Source of the DNA: Burkholderiales bacterium
GTDB taxonomy: Bacteria; Pseudomonadota; Gammaproteobacteria; Burkholderiales; SG8-39
Direction: 5' to 3'
Assembly (NCBI GenBank): GCA_027493935.1
Contig: JAOSJV010000001.1
Span: 1,302,001 to 1,366,000, forward strand
Length of the DNA stretch: 64,000 nucleotides
Part shown: one piece after another, positions 7,597-19,740 of the stretch
Numbering within the stretch: position 1 is the stretch's first letter
Layout of the letters: every line of letters starts with the position of its first letter
Program-made: the position numbers and the translations under genes
The notes under the pieces: generated by a model
Told to the model about the DNA's origin: nothing
The model's input: the letters and a program-made list of their open reading frames with translations, nothing else
Database searches by the model: none

Positions 7597-8640
7597 TCAG
7601 CGCGCGCGCTCGTCGCGCGGTGCGTGCGGGGCGTCGACGAACGGCGCAAGCGCCGTGAGCACGAGCTCGGGCGCGAGCTCGTTCATGCACCGGAAGTGCC
7701 CGAGCGGGCACTCGCGGGCGTAGCACGGGCTGCACTCGACGTCGAGCTTTAGGATGCGTGCGGCCGGCGCGAGCGGCGGCGTGTGGTCGGGGCTCGACGC
7801 GCCGTACAGCGCGACGAGCGGGCGACCGAGCGCGGCGGCCACGTGCATCAGTCCTGAGTCGTTGCTCACCACGACCGCCGCGACCGACATGAGGTCGATC
7901 GCCGCGCCGAGGTCGGTGCGCCCGCAAAGGTTACGCGCGGCGCCCCGCGCGAGCTCGGTGATCTCGTCGCCGAGCGCACGGTCTTTCGCCGAGCCGATCA
8001 GCCACACCGCGGCGCCGCGCGCGTCGAGCGCGCGCGCGAGCGCCGCAAAGTGCGCGGCCGGCCAGCGCTTGGCCGGGCCGAACTCGGCGCCCGGGCACAG
8101 CGCCGCGATCGGGCGCGACCGGTCGAGCCCGAGCCGTGCGACCGTGATCAGCAGATTGGCCTCGTCCACCTCGAGGCGCACGGTGGGCAGCGGACGCACC
8201 GGCGCCGCGTCCGGAGGCTCCGCGAGCTTCGCGTAGCGCTCGGCCATCAGCGGGAGCGCCTGCTCGTCGAGCGCATGGCGCACGTTCAGCACCAGGTACC
8301 GTGACTCGCCGACGTAGCCGACGCGCCGCGCGATCCCCGCGAACCACGGGACGAGCGCCGACTTCAGGCTGTTCGGCAGCACGATCGCCCGCTCGTAGCC
8401 GCGCGCGGCAAGCTCGCGGGCGAGCCGCCAGCGCCGGCCGAGCGCGAGCTCGCCGTGGCCGAACGGCGCTTCGATCACCGTGTCGATCTGCGGCATGCGC
8501 GCGAGCACCGGGGCGGTCCAGGCGGGCGCGAGCGCATCGAGCACGAGGCCCGGCGTGCGCTCGCGCAGCCGCGCGAAGAGCGGTTGCGCGAGCAGCGCGT
8601 CCCCGATCCAGTTCGGCGCGACGACCAGGATCCTGGGCAT
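7597..8640 (-). CDS. waaF: ADP-heptose:LPS heptosyltransferase II
   Basis: Glycosyltransferase family 9 enzyme of 347 residues that adds the second heptose to the inner core of lipopolysaccharide on the cytoplasmic face of the inner membrane. The N-terminus ILVVAPNWIGDALLAQPL is the typical WaaF start; PGAEFGPAKRWP and SNDSGLMHVAAALGRP are the nucleotide-sugar binding motifs of the family. The length is normal. It converges with the acyl-chain cluster. Both act on the cell envelope, but they are on opposite strands and need not be co-regulated. Confidence 0.93.
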   Translation of the reverse strand: MPRILVVAPNWIGDALLAQPLFARLRERTPGLVLDALAPAWTAPVLARMPQIDTVIEAPFGHGELALGRRWRLARELAARGYERAIVLPNSLKSALVPWFAGIARRVGYVGESRYLVLNVRHALDEQALPLMAERYAKLAEPPDAAPVRPLPTVRLEVDEANLLITVARLGLDRSRPIAALCPGAEFGPAKRWPAAHFAALARALDARGAAVWLIGSAKDRALGDEITELARGAARNLCGRTDLGAAIDLMSVAAVVVSNDSGLMHVAAALGRPLVALYGASSPDHTPPLAPAARILKLDVECSPCYARECPLGHFRCMNELAPELVLTALAPFVDAPHAPRDERAR

Positions 8641-8647
8641 GACAAAT

Positions 8648-8671
8648 CAGTGGACAGTGGGCAGTGGACAG
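8648..8671. repeat. Short GTGGACAGTGGGCA-type repeat
   Basis: CAGTGGACAGTGGGCAGTGG followed by ACAG contains an internal duplication of AGTGGACAG. Similar words occur as a reverse complement at 8781-8816 and as shorter fragments near 22038 and 60185, always between genes. Likely a small dispersed repeat; no function visible. Confidence 0.5.
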
Positions 8672-8780
8672 CACGCAGTCGGCCGGAAGCCGTTCACGCA
8701 CCCGAGTCCTTGCCGAAAGCTTCGTGCTGCCGAGCGGCCCACGAGCGCCCGCGGCAGTCAGGCGCCGTCGGCTCTAGCGC

Positions 8781-8816
8781 GCCCACTGCCGGCTGCCCAC
8801 GGTCCACGGTCCACTC
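8781..8816. repeat. Inverted copy of the GTGGACAGTGGGCA-type repeat
   Basis: GCCCACTGCCGGCTGCCCAC and the following GGTCCACGGTCCAC mirror the repeat at 8648-8671. The 184-bp gap between waaF and the zinc-finger gene is therefore bounded by inverted repeats. No gene is visible between them. Confidence 0.45.
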
Positions 8817-8824
8817 CACACGCG

Positions 8825-9022
8825 CTAATGCGTCGCCGGTGCCTTCCCCTTGTACACGTACAGCGTGCCGCAGTAGGGGCAGCGCACCTCGCCCTCGTGC
8901 GCCACGTCGAGGAACACGCGCGGATGGTAGCTCCATACCGGCGTGCGGGGCGTGGGGCAATGCAGCGGCAGGTCGGTCTCGGCGACCTCGACCCGCGTCT
9001 CGGTCCGGTCGGCTGCGGCCAT
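8825..9022 (-). CDS. zf-CHCC family zinc-finger protein
   Basis: Small protein of 65 residues resembling the zinc-finger domain of the mitochondrial complex I accessory subunit NDUFS6. The visible metal ligands are a Cys near residue 22 (LHCPTP), a His near 33 (SYHPRV), and CPYC. It lies 12 nt downstream of ilvE on the same strand, so the two are probably co-transcribed. Bacterial members are small single-domain proteins whose function is not established. Confidence 0.8.
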   Translation of the reverse strand: MAAADRTETRVEVAETDLPLHCPTPRTPVWSYHPRVFLDVAHEGEVRCPYCGTLYVYKGKAPATH

Positions 9023-9034
9023 GGCTCCGCCCGC

Positions 9035-9997
9035 CTACTTCGCGGCCACCGCGGCCGGCTTTTTCCGGGCCGCGTAGACCGGCGCGAGCCAATCCTTGTG
9101 CTTCTTGTTGCGCCCGCCGACCAGGTCGAAGAAGGCCTTCTGCAGCCTGGTCGTGAGCGGCCCGCGCTTGCCAATGCCGATCGTGCGCCCGTCGAGCTCG
9201 CGGATCGGCGTGACCTCGGCGGCGGTGCCGGTGAAGAACGCCTCGTCGGCAACGTAGATGTCGTCGCGCGTGAGGCGTTTGGTGACTACCTCCTGGCCGA
9301 GCACCTCGCGCGCCAGCGCGTGCACGGTCGAGCGCGTGATGCCGGTGAGCGCGGAGGCGATCTCCGGCTCGTAGATCCGGCCGTCCTTGATCACGAAGAG
9401 GTTCTCGCCGGCGCCCTCGGCGACGAACCCCTCGACGTCTAGCAAGAGCGCCTCGTCGTAGCCGTGCTCGGTCGCCTCCAGGTTGGCGAGGATCGAGTTG
9501 GCGTAGGTCCCCGAGTACTTCGCGCGGCACATCGATACGTTGACGTGATGGCGCGCGAACGACGAGGTCTTCACGCGGATGCCCTTTTCCAGGCCCTCCG
9601 CGCCCAGATACGCGCCCCAGGGCCATGCTGCGATCGCCACGTGCACCTTCGCCCCCTTCGGCGAGACGCCGATCTTCTCGGAGCCGTAGAACGCGATCGG
9701 GCGGACGTAGCACTCCTCGAGCTTGTTCGCTCGCACCGCCTCCTTCTGCGCCTCCATCAACTCCTCGCGCGAGTACGGGATCTTCATCATGTAGATGTGC
9801 GCCGAGTTGAACAGGCGGTCGGTGTGCTCCTTCAGCCGGAAGATCGCGGTGCCGTCGACGGTCTTGTACGCGCGCAGCCCCTCGAAAACGGCGAGGCCGT
9901 AGTGCAGCGAGTGGGTCAGCACGTGCGTGTTGGCCTCGCGCCAGGGCACGAGCTTGCCGTCGTACCAGATGAGGCCGTCGCGGTCTGCCATGGACAT
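9035..9997 (-). CDS. ilvE: Branched-chain amino acid aminotransferase
   Basis: Class IV PLP-dependent transaminase of 320 residues for the last step of Leu, Ile and Val synthesis, in the cytoplasm. The N-terminal block SLHYGLAVFEGLRAYK and the segment MCRAKYSGTYANSILA, with the PLP-binding Lys, are typical, followed by GYDEALLLD and EGAGENLFV. ATG 9997 is preferred because GAGGGAG lies about 9 nt upstream; an internal ATG at 9991 is also possible. The C-terminal Lys/Ala-rich tail is unremarkable. Confidence 0.95.
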   Translation of the reverse strand: MSMADRDGLIWYDGKLVPWREANTHVLTHSLHYGLAVFEGLRAYKTVDGTAIFRLKEHTDRLFNSAHIYMMKIPYSREELMEAQKEAVRANKLEECYVRPIAFYGSEKIGVSPKGAKVHVAIAAWPWGAYLGAEGLEKGIRVKTSSFARHHVNVSMCRAKYSGTYANSILANLEATEHGYDEALLLDVEGFVAEGAGENLFVIKDGRIYEPEIASALTGITRSTVHALAREVLGQEVVTKRLTRDDIYVADEAFFTGTAAEVTPIRELDGRTIGIGKRGPLTTRLQKAFFDLVGGRNKKHKDWLAPVYAARKKPAAVAAK

Positions 9998-10209
9998 GAT
10001 CGTTCGCTCCCTCGCGCTCGGAATCCGCGGAAGCCCGAAATTCTACTGGAATTCGGAGGCTTATCCGCGGACGCCGGGGCACCCGCGGCGCACATGCGTG
10101 GTATCGGCGTGGCCGATGGCGACCGCGGCGTCGGCCCGTCGCCCCGGGGCGCCCGGCGGGTTCGGGGTCTGCCGCCGAGGCACGGCCATCGGGGCGCGTC
10201 GCGGCGGCC

Positions 10210-12939
10210 TCACCGGTCCGGCGTGCCGGCGTCCGCAGCTTCGTAGATGCCGAACACCGCCCGCCACAGCGCCCGCGTCGCGGCCGCGTGCTCCCGGATC
10301 TCCGCGTGCGGGATCCGCGCGTACTCGGCGCCGTTCAGCCGCAGGCGGTGCTGCAGCCGGCGGTAGGCACGATAGGCCTCGGCAGCGCGCTGTGCCACCG
10401 CGACCGGAATCAGGCCGAGACCGGCGGTGATGGACAGCAACGCGATGTTGCCCAGGTTCGCTGCGAGCTCGGCGTGAGCATGCGCGTGCGCGAGCACGAG
10501 GTACTGCACGACGAACTCGATGTCGATCATGCCGCCGCGGTCGTGCTTGAGATCGAAGAGTCCGCTGCGGTTGGGGTGGCCTTCGTGCATGCGGCCGCGC
10601 ATCGCGAGCACGTCGGCGGCGAGCGCTGCGGGGTCGCGCTGCGCGGTGAGAATCGCCTTGCGCTCCTCCTCGAACAGCGCGCCGAGCTGCGCGTCGCCGG
10701 CGCAGAAGCGCGCGCGCGTGAGCGCCTGGTGCTCCCACGCCCACGCCGACTCGCGCTGGTAGCGCCGGAACGCCTCTAGCGAGGAGACGAGCAGCCCGGA
10801 CTCGCCATTCGGCCGCAGGCGCAAGTCGGTCTCGAACAGTACGCCGGCCGGGGTCGTCGCGGTGAGCCAGGTGTTGATGCGCTGGGCGAGACGCGCGTAG
10901 TTCTCCGGCGCCGCCTCGTGCGGATCGTCGTAGAGGAAGACGATGTCGAGATCCGAGGCGTAGCCGAGCTCCTTGCCGCCGAGCTTGCCGTAGCCGACGA
11001 TCGCGAAGCGCGGCGCCTCGCGGTGGCGTCGCGTGACGCGGGTCCAGGCCTCGTCGAGCACGGTCGAGAGCACGACGTCGGCGGCGAGCGAGAGATAGTC
11101 GGCCAGCCGCTCGACGGTGAGCTCGCCGGCGAGGTCCTGGGCGAGCAGCCGGAACGCGAGCGCATGGTGCAGCTCGCGCATCAGGTTCATCTGCCGCTCC
11201 GGGTCGTCGGCGTGCTCGTCCATCGCCCCGCGCAGCCCGCGCGCGAAGGCGGCGATGTCCGGCTCGGCGTGCAGCACGCGCGCGTCGAGCAGCTCGTCGA
11301 TTACGATCGGGTGGCGCGTGAGATAGGTCGCCGCCCAGCTCGAGGACGCGAGCATGCCGGCGACGCGCTCGAGCGCCTGCGGATGCTCCTGCAGCAGCGC
11401 GAGGTACGCGGCGCGGCGGCTCACCGCCTCGACGAAATCGAGGCAGCGTGCGAGCGTGGTGTCCGGCTCGCCGGTGCCGCCGGCCGCGTCCACCAGGCGT
11501 GGCACCAGCGCGTCGAGCCGCTGCTGGCTCGCCGCGGGCAGCTGCTGGTAACGGCTGCCGGAGCGGAACGCGGCGAGGCGGCGCGCGGCCTCCTCGGGCG
11601 CCCGGAACCCCTTCGCCTGGAGCTGCGCATGCGCTGCATCGGGCTCGAGCGTACCTTGCCACAGCGGCGCCGACGGCGATTCCTCCGCATTCTCGGCGAA
11701 CACCGCTTCGAAGTGCCGGGTCACCGCGTCGCGATGCGCGCCGAGCACGGCGAGGAACGCATCCCAGCCGGCGCAACCCATCGCCTCCGCGACGAGCGCC
11801 TGATCCTCGGCGCGCGCGGGCAGGCGGTGCGTCTGAGCGTCGTCCAGCCACTGCAGGCGGTGCTCGAGCCGGCGCAGGAACTCGTAGGCGGCGGCGAGCT
11901 CGCGCACGACCGCCTCGGGCAGCACGCCGCGCGCGGCGAGCGCGGCGAGCACATCGAGCGTCGGCTGTGCCTGCAGCGCCGTGTCGCGCCCGCCGCGGAT
12001 GAGCTGCAGCGCCTGGGCGATGAACTCGATCTCGCGGATGCCGCCCGGCCCCAGCTTGACGTGATCGGCGAGGTCGCGCCGCGCGACCTCGCGGCGGATC
12101 TGCGCGTGGAGCGACCGCACCGCGCTGATCGAGGCGAAATCAAGGTACTTACGGAACACGAACGGCCGCACCACTGCGCGCAGCTCGTCGGCGCGCGTGC
12201 CGGCCACCGCGCGCGCCTTGATCCAGGCGTAGCGCTCCCACTCGCGGCCCTGGGTGATGAAGTACTGCTCGAGCGCGTCGAAGCTGCATGCGAGCGGCCC
12301 GCCGTCGCCCCATGGCCGCAGCCGCATGTCGACGCGGAACACCTGGCCCTCGGAGGTGATCTCGGCGAGCGCGCCGATGATCTTGCGGCCGAGCCGCGTG
12401 AAGAATTCGTGGTTGGAGAGCTCCCGCGCGCCGGCGACCTCGCCCTCCTCGGGGTAGACGAAGACGAGGTCGACGTCCGAGGACACGTTCAGCTCGCGCC
12501 CGCCCAGCTTGCCCATGCCGACGACGATCAGTTCCTGGCGCCCGCCCGCGCCGCGCGGGACGCCGAGCGCGGCTTCGAGCTGCTCGGTGTGGATCCGGTG
12601 CGCAGCGCGCAGCGCGACCTCGGCGAGATCGCTCATCGTCGCGACGACCTCTGCGAGCGGCGCGCGGCCGGACAGGTCGCGCGCGGCGAGCCGCAGCATC
12701 ACGCGCTGGCGCAACCGGCGCAGCGCGGTGGCGAGTGCGGACTCGTCGGCGGGCGCGGCCGCATCGAGGAAGGTGCGCATCGCGCCCGCGTCCCACCCGC
12801 ATACGGCCGCCTGCTCGACCTCGGCCTGAAGATCGGGATGCGCGTCGAGCACCCGCTGCGCGTAGCGCGAGAACCGCAGCGCGGCGGCCGGCGTTTCGGA
12901 CGCGGGTTCCGGCGGTGTCGGTGCACGCTGGGTCGGCAT
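10210..12939 (-). CDS. glnE: Glutamine synthetase adenylyltransferase/deadenylase
   Basis: Bifunctional nitrogen-control enzyme of 909 residues. It adenylylates glutamine synthetase when glutamine is plentiful and removes AMP when nitrogen is short, under PII control. Two nucleotidyltransferase domains are visible: GMGKLGGRELNVSSDVDLVF and GYGKLGGKELGYASDLDIVF, each with its Asp-x-Asp pair. Since translation runs on the minus strand, the first is near residues 135-155 and the second lies in the C-terminal half near 12.0-10.9 kb. The frame is intact despite its length, unlike many neighbours. It is divergent from yhdP; a TAGAAT hexamer at 12969-12974 in the gap could be a -10 element. Confidence 0.95.
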   Translation of the reverse strand: MPTQRAPTPPEPASETPAAALRFSRYAQRVLDAHPDLQAEVEQAAVCGWDAGAMRTFLDAAAPADESALATALRRLRQRVMLRLAARDLSGRAPLAEVVATMSDLAEVALRAAHRIHTEQLEAALGVPRGAGGRQELIVVGMGKLGGRELNVSSDVDLVFVYPEEGEVAGARELSNHEFFTRLGRKIIGALAEITSEGQVFRVDMRLRPWGDGGPLACSFDALEQYFITQGREWERYAWIKARAVAGTRADELRAVVRPFVFRKYLDFASISAVRSLHAQIRREVARRDLADHVKLGPGGIREIEFIAQALQLIRGGRDTALQAQPTLDVLAALAARGVLPEAVVRELAAAYEFLRRLEHRLQWLDDAQTHRLPARAEDQALVAEAMGCAGWDAFLAVLGAHRDAVTRHFEAVFAENAEESPSAPLWQGTLEPDAAHAQLQAKGFRAPEEAARRLAAFRSGSRYQQLPAASQQRLDALVPRLVDAAGGTGEPDTTLARCLDFVEAVSRRAAYLALLQEHPQALERVAGMLASSSWAATYLTRHPIVIDELLDARVLHAEPDIAAFARGLRGAMDEHADDPERQMNLMRELHHALAFRLLAQDLAGELTVERLADYLSLAADVVLSTVLDEAWTRVTRRHREAPRFAIVGYGKLGGKELGYASDLDIVFLYDDPHEAAPENYARLAQRINTWLTATTPAGVLFETDLRLRPNGESGLLVSSLEAFRRYQRESAWAWEHQALTRARFCAGDAQLGALFEEERKAILTAQRDPAALAADVLAMRGRMHEGHPNRSGLFDLKHDRGGMIDIEFVVQYLVLAHAHAHAELAANLGNIALLSITAGLGLIPVAVAQRAAEAYRAYRRLQHRLRLNGAEYARIPHAEIREHAAATRALWRAVFGIYEAADAGTPDR

Positions 12940-13148
12940 GTCGGCGGTGGCGCTTCGCGCTGGGCTGTTAGAATCGTGCAGCGCCGGGGCGCCTGGCTGC
13001 GGCCGCAGGGCCGGGCAAGAGTTGGCGGACTGGTCTCGGCAAGTTCGTGCCCGCGGGCATCGAGAGCGGCGTCGTTCCAGGCGCCGATTCTACCTGCGCA
13101 GGACCGGACGGACCCGCGGCCGGGCGTGAGGACGCGGATTCGCAGCCG

Positions 13149-16100
13149 ATGAACACGGACACCGAGAAGACCGAGCAGCTGCTCGCGCCGCGCGAGCGGC
13201 GCTGGTTTCGTGCGGTGCGCCGCGTCGGCTGGACCCTGGTCGCCTGCTACTTCCTCGCGGCGATCGGCATGCTCGGACTGCGTTTCCTGGTGCTGCCGCG
13301 GGTCGCCGACTATCGCACCGAGATCGCGCGCCTCGTCTCGGACTCGATCGGCGCACGCGTCGAGATCGGCGCCATCGAGGCCGAATGGTACGCGCTGCAT
13401 CCACGGCTGACGCTCGCCGATGTACGCGTGCTCGACCCGCACGGGGGCGAGGCGCTCGTGCTGCCCTACGTCGGCGCGACCGTCGCTTGGCGCTCGCTCG
13501 CATACATGGCGCCGCGCTTGCGCTCCCTCGTGATCGACCGTCCGGTGCTGCGGATGCGGCGCGACGCCGGCGGGCGGCTGTTCGTCGCCGGGCTCGCGCT
13601 CGCGCCCGGCGCGCCGCGCGGCGAGCGCACGCTCGTCGACTGGGTTTTAGAACACGACGAGATCGTGGTGCGCGACGCGAGCCTGGAGTGGCGCGATGAA
13701 TTGCGCGGCGCGCCGCCGCTCAGCCTCGATCACGTGAGCTTCCTGCTGGAGGCGGGCCGCGCGGGTCGCCGCTTCGCACTGCGGGCGCAGCCGCCGCGCG
13801 CGCTCGCAGCGGCGCTCGACGTGCGCGGCGACTTGCGGGGGCGGCGGTGCCGGCGGCACCGCCGGCTGGCGCGGCGGCGTGTATGTCGGCTCGGACTACG
13901 TGGATCTCGCGGCGTGGCAGGCGTGGGTCGACTATCCGGTCGAGGTCGCCGGCGGGCGCGGAGCGCTGAAGGCGTGGCTGGGATTCGACGGCATGCGCAT
14001 CACCGAGCTCACCCTGGATCTCGCGCTCGCGGAGGTCGCCGCGCGGCTCGCGCCCGATCTCCCGCGCCTCGAGCTCGAGTCGATGCAAGGCCGGATTGGC
14101 GTGCGCGAAGTGCGCCGCGCGGCCGACCTCCTGGATCTCGTCGGGCGGCACGACGTGCGTTACGAGGGCTTCGCGCGTGGGGTCGCGCTCAGGACGCGCT
14201 CGGGGACGCGCTTCCGGCGACCGATCTCTCGCTCGGCTGGGATCCCGACGAGCACGGCGGCCCGCCGCGCGGCGAGTTGAGCGCTGAAACCCTCGAGCTC
14301 GCGGTCCTGGCGCACCTTGCCGAGCACGTACCGCTGCCGGCCGGCGTGCGCCGCGCGCTCGCCGAAATCGCACCGCGCGGGCGTCTCGACGGGCTGCGCG
14401 TGTCGTGGACCGGCGACGTCGAACAGCCGCAGGCGTTCCGCGCCCGTACGCGGTTTGCAGGGCTCGGTATGCGGCCCTGGGCGGGGGCGCCGGGCTTCGC
14501 CGGGCTCGGCGGCAGCGTCGACGCGAATGAAGCGGGCGGCTCGGTCGTTATCGAGCCCGCCCCGGCGCGAATCGAGGCGCCGCGCTTGTTCGCCGAGTCG
14601 ACGCTCGCGTTCGATTCGCTCGCCGCGCGGATCGGCTGGTCCAAGCGCGCCGAAGGGGTCGAGCTCAGGCTGGACGACGTCGCGCTGGCCAACGCAGATC
14701 TCGCCGCCCGCGCATCGGGCCTCTACCGTTCCGTGCCGGGTTCGCCGGGGTATGCCGACTTCACCGGTGAGCTCACGCGCGTCGCCGGGCCGGCGGTGCA
14801 CCGGTACATCCCGGCCATCGGGCCGACGACGCGCGGATTCCTGCGGCGGGCGATCCGCACCGGCGTCGCGCCGAGCGCGCGTGCGCGTGCGCGGCGATCT
14901 GCGCGAGTTTCCGTTCCGACCCGGGTCGGACGGCGAGTTCAGCATCGTCGGCAAGGCGAGCGGGGTGACTCTGGCGTATGCGGAGCACTGGCCCGCGATC
15001 ACCGGCATCGCCGGCGAGATCGAGATCGCCGGCGCGGGCATCGAGATCCGCGCCGAGCGCGGCGATGCGCTTGGCGCCGAGATCGGCCGCACAGTGGCGG
15101 CGATCCCGGACATGTTCCGAGACGAGCGGCTGCGGGTCGAAGGCACGGCGCGCGGCCCGACCGACGCGTTCCTGCGGTTCATCGAGACGAGCCCGGTCAA
15201 CGACATGATCGGGCGCTTCACGGAGGGCTGGCGTGCGCAGGGTGCAGGAGAACTGGCGCTCGCCTTCGAGTTGCCGCTGGATCGCGTCGAGGAAGCCAGA
15301 GTCGCTGGCAGCTACGCGCTTGCCGACAACCGGCTCGTCCTCGGACCGGGCGAGCCGGCCCTCGAAAGCGCGAACGGGCGCGTGAGCTTCACCGAGCGCA
15401 CGGTGCGCGCGGAAGCGGTCCGGGCGCAGCTCTTCGGCGGCCCGCTCACGTTCGGGTTTGCCAGCCGCGAGGGCGGCGAGGTCGCCCTGTCCGGCGAGGG
15501 CCGGTTCGACGCCGCCGCACTCGCGCGCGAGCAGGGGTGGACGCTCGGCGAGCGCATGCGCGGCGGCGCGACGTACCGGCTCGGCATGACCTATCGGGGG
15601 CGCTTCGCGGACGTCGTGGTGGAGTCCGATCTGCAGGGCGTCGCGCTCGACCTGCCCGCGCCGCTCGCCAAGCGCGCCGACGAGCGCTGGCCGAGCCGGC
15701 TCGAGCGCAGGGCCGGCAGGCCGACCGGAGAGGCCGGGCGCGCGGTTCGCCGCGATACGGCCGCGCTTACCCTCGGTGAGGTCGCGAGCGTGCTCGCCGA
15801 GGTGCGCTACGACGCGGCGACGCCCATCCTCGAGCGCGCAGCGGTCGGCCTGGGCGGCGTGGGCGTCGCGCTGCCGCGCGAGTCGGGCATCGTCGTGGCG
15901 GCGAACGTCCAGGCGCTCGACCTCGATCGCCTGCGCGCGCTGTTGCCGCGCGAGACGGGGGACGGGGGCGCCCGGGCGCAGCGGCGCGCGCGGGCTGCCC
16001 GGCGGGTTGCCGGCTGCGATCAGCGTGCGGACGGAGACCCTCGTCGCGCTCGGGCGCCGGTTCAACGGCGTCAGCGTTCGCGCTCAGGTGCAGGATGACG

Positions 16101-17039
16101 GGTGGCAGGCACAGGTCAAGTCGCGCGAGGTCGCCGGCGATCTCGTTTGGCGCGCCGAAGGCCAGGGCTCGCTCGTGGCGCGCCTCGAGCGGCTCGAGTT
16201 GCCGAAGGCGATGGCCGCGAGCGAGCCTGGCCGGTTGAACGAGCTCCCGGCGCTCGATATCGTGGCCGACCGCCTGGTGGACGGGGACCGCGAGCTCGGC
16301 AAGCTCGCGCTGCTCGCGGTGAACGAGGGCCGCGACTGGCGCATCGAGCGGCTGCTCCTCAGCGCGCCCGAGGGCTCGATCAGCGCAGAGGGCCGGTGGC
16401 GGCCCCACGGCGCTGCGCCCGAGCTCACCGACATCGGCTTCAAGCTGCAAAGCGCCGATGCGGGTGCTTATCTCGCGCGCTTCGGCTTTCCGGGCGCGGT
16501 CCAGGGCGGTACCGCGCTGCTCGAGGGCCGGCTCTCGTGGGCGGGACCGCCGCACGATCTCGACTACGCGAGTCTCGCCGGGGAGCTCGTGTTCCGGGCG
16601 GAGAAGGGGCAGTTCCTCAAGATCGAGCCGGGGCTCGGCAAGCTGCTCGGCGTGCTTTCGCTGCAGTCGCTGCCGCGCCGGGTGACGCTGGACTTTCGCG
16701 ACGTGTTCAGCGCCGGCTTCGCGTTCGACACCATCACCGCGAGCGCGCGCGTCGCGCGGGGCGCCATGTGGACCGACGACTTCGTCATGATCGGTCCGTC
16801 GGCCGCGGTCTCCATGAAGGGCCGCACCGACATCGCAACCGAGACGCAGGATCTCCAGGTTCGCGTGGTGCCAGACGTCGGCACCGGCGTCGCGGCCGCG
16901 GCCGGCATCGCGCTGCTCAATCCGGCTGGTCGGTGCCGGAACGCTGCTCGCCCAGGCGCTGCTCAAGAATCCGATCGGGCAGATGTTCGCATTCGAGTAC
17001 AACGTGACCGGGACCTGGAGCGATCCCAAGGTGACCTGA
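13149..17039 (+). CDS. yhdP: YhdP family AsmA-like envelope protein, five frameshifts
   Basis: Very large protein of about 1,297 residues if repaired. It has an N-terminal membrane segment (WTLVACYFLAAIGMLGLRFL) followed by long beta-rich repeats and ends GQMFAFEYNVTGTW. YhdP/AsmA-like proteins span the periplasm and are implicated in moving phospholipid to the outer membrane. The coding frame changes near 13838 (extra base in a G run), 14190 (lost base), 14880, 15985 and 16923 (extra bases). Each side is good family sequence and the total length stays a multiple of three, so I treat these as sequence errors, not decay. It is followed by a nitrilase and tldD, the order I expect in proteobacteria. 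Confidence 0.85.
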
Positions 17040-17081
17040 GTCGCGGCCGCCGACCCGGCTGCGGCGACGAACTGACGGTTG

Positions 17082-17116
17082 TCTCAGCAACTCACTGAAT
17101 TTGTGAGATTCTGAGC
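17082..17116. other. Nested inverted repeat in the yhdP-nitrilase gap
   Basis: CTCAC (17091) and GTGAG (17103) flank TGAATTT, and outer CTCAG and CTGAG arms enclose them. The stretch is markedly AT-richer than its surroundings. It may be a small hairpin ending yhdP transcripts or a protein-binding palindrome; there is no T-run. A TAGAAT hexamer at 17170-17175 could be a -10 for the nitrilase gene. The rest of the 225-bp gap is featureless to me. Confidence 0.4.
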
Positions 17117-17264
17117 ACTCGTCTCCGGGGATCGGGGGCGGCTTCGCGGCGGCCTGCACCCGACTGGCATAGAATCTGAAGCTTCCCGCAACGCCCGGGC
17201 AGCCCCCAAAGCGCATCGCGATGGCCGACCCCCCGAGGATGCCGAACGCCCCACCACGACGCTC

Positions 17265-18083
17265 ATGCCCGCCAACGCCGCCCGCCGCTTCCGCGTCGCC
17301 GCCGTGCAGACCGTGGCGGGACCGGTGCTGGCACGCAACCTCGCGGTGGCCGAGGAGCTCGTCGGCGACGCGGCCGACCAGGGGGCGCGGCTGGTGGCGC
17401 TGCCGGAGTGGTTCTGCTTCATCGGCGGCTCGGACCGCGACAAGCTCGCGCTCGCCGAGCGCGACGGCGACGGCGAGATCCAGACGGCGCTCGCGCGAAT
17501 GGCGGCCAGGCACCGAGTGTGGCTGATCGGCGGCACGCTCCCGCTCGCGACCGCGCACGCCGAGCGCGTCCGCAACGGCTGCCTGGTGTTCGACGAGGCC
17601 GGCCGGCGCGTCGCGCGCTACGACAAGATCCACCTCTTCGGCCTCGACCTCGAGACCGAGAAGTTCCAGGAGTCGCACACGATCGAGCCGGGCACCACGC
17701 CGGTGGCGATCGACTCGCCGTTCGGGCGCATCGGGCTCTCGGTGTGCTACGACGTGCGCTTTCCCGAGCTCTACCGCGCGCTCGGGCCGGTGGACATCAT
17801 AGCGGTGCCCTCCGCGTTTACCGTGCCGACCGGCCAGGCGCACTGGGAGACGCTCGTCCGCGCGCGGGCGATCGAGAACCTCGCGTGGGTGATCGCGCCG
17901 GCGCAGGGCGGAAGGCACCCGACCGGCCGCGTCACGTACGGGCACAGCATGATCGTCGATCCGTGGGGCAAGGTGCTCGCGAGCCTGACGGAGGGTCCGG
18001 GCGTTGTGGTCGCCGAGATCGACCCAACCTACAAGGAGAAGGTTCGCGCCGCCTTGCCGGCGCTCGATCATCGCGTGCTCTAG
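17265..18083 (+). CDS. Nitrilase-family amidohydrolase (deaminated glutathione amidase-like)
   Basis: Carbon-nitrogen hydrolase of 272 residues. The Glu-Lys-Cys triad is visible: Glu in LPEWFCF, Lys in [10 protein letters not shown] and Cys in [15 protein letters not shown]. These motifs and the position before tldD match the Nit1-type enzymes that hydrolyse deaminated glutathione, a repair reaction in the cytoplasm. The substrate is inferred from family resemblance, not proven. The frame is intact. It starts at ATG 17265. Confidence 0.88.
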   Translation: MPANAARRFRVAAVQTVAGPVLARNLAVAEELVGDAADQGARLVALPEWFCFIGGSDRDKLALAERDGDGEIQTALARMAARHRVWLIGGTLPLATAHAERVRNGCLVFDEAGRRVARYDKIHLFGLDLETEKFQESHTIEPGTTPVAIDSPFGRIGLSVCYDVRFPELYRALGPVDIIAVPSAFTVPTGQAHWETLVRARAIENLAWVIAPAQGGRHPTGRVTYGHSMIVDPWGKVLASLTEGPGVVVAEIDPTYKEKVRAALPALDHRVL

Positions 18084-18096
18084 CCGTCGTCGCGGT

Positions 18097-18150
18097 CGCT
18101 CCCGCGCAAGCCGCCGGGCTTGTCATTCCCGCGCAACCGGGAATGCAGCC
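18097..18150. repeat. Half copy of the CCCGCGAAAGCGGG-type element
   Basis: GTCATTCCCGCGCAACCGGG is a short inverted arm resembling one side of the element at 7486-7570, preceded by a similar CTCCCGCGCAAG. It lies in the 97-bp nitrilase-tldD gap. Confidence 0.5.
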
Positions 18151-18180
18151 GGCGCCCGGACACCAGGAAGACATCACACC

Positions 18181-19644
<1,464 letters not shown>

Positions 19645-19663
19645 GGAAGGTCAAAAGAGGGTT

Positions 19664-19738
19664 GTCGTTCCCGCGCAAGCGGAATCCAGAGCGGGCGCAA
19701 TGAACGGCTTGCTGGGTCTCCGCTTTCGCGGGGATGAT
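19664..19738. repeat. Inverted repeat element of the CCCGCGAAAGCGGG family
   Basis: The left arm TCGTTCCCGCGCAAGCGGAA and the right arm CTCCGCTTTCGCGGGGATGA enclose about 35 bp. It is the same layout as 7486-7570, and again lies between convergent genes (tldD and panD). Confidence 0.7.
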
Positions 19739-19740
19739 CT

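Noticed and set aside
10061..11851. Long antisense frame of 596 codons inside glnE
   Set aside because: The overlapping minus-strand glnE frame has both nucleotidyltransferase motifs and full family length. The other frame is Arg/Ala-rich, typical of GC-rich shadow frames.
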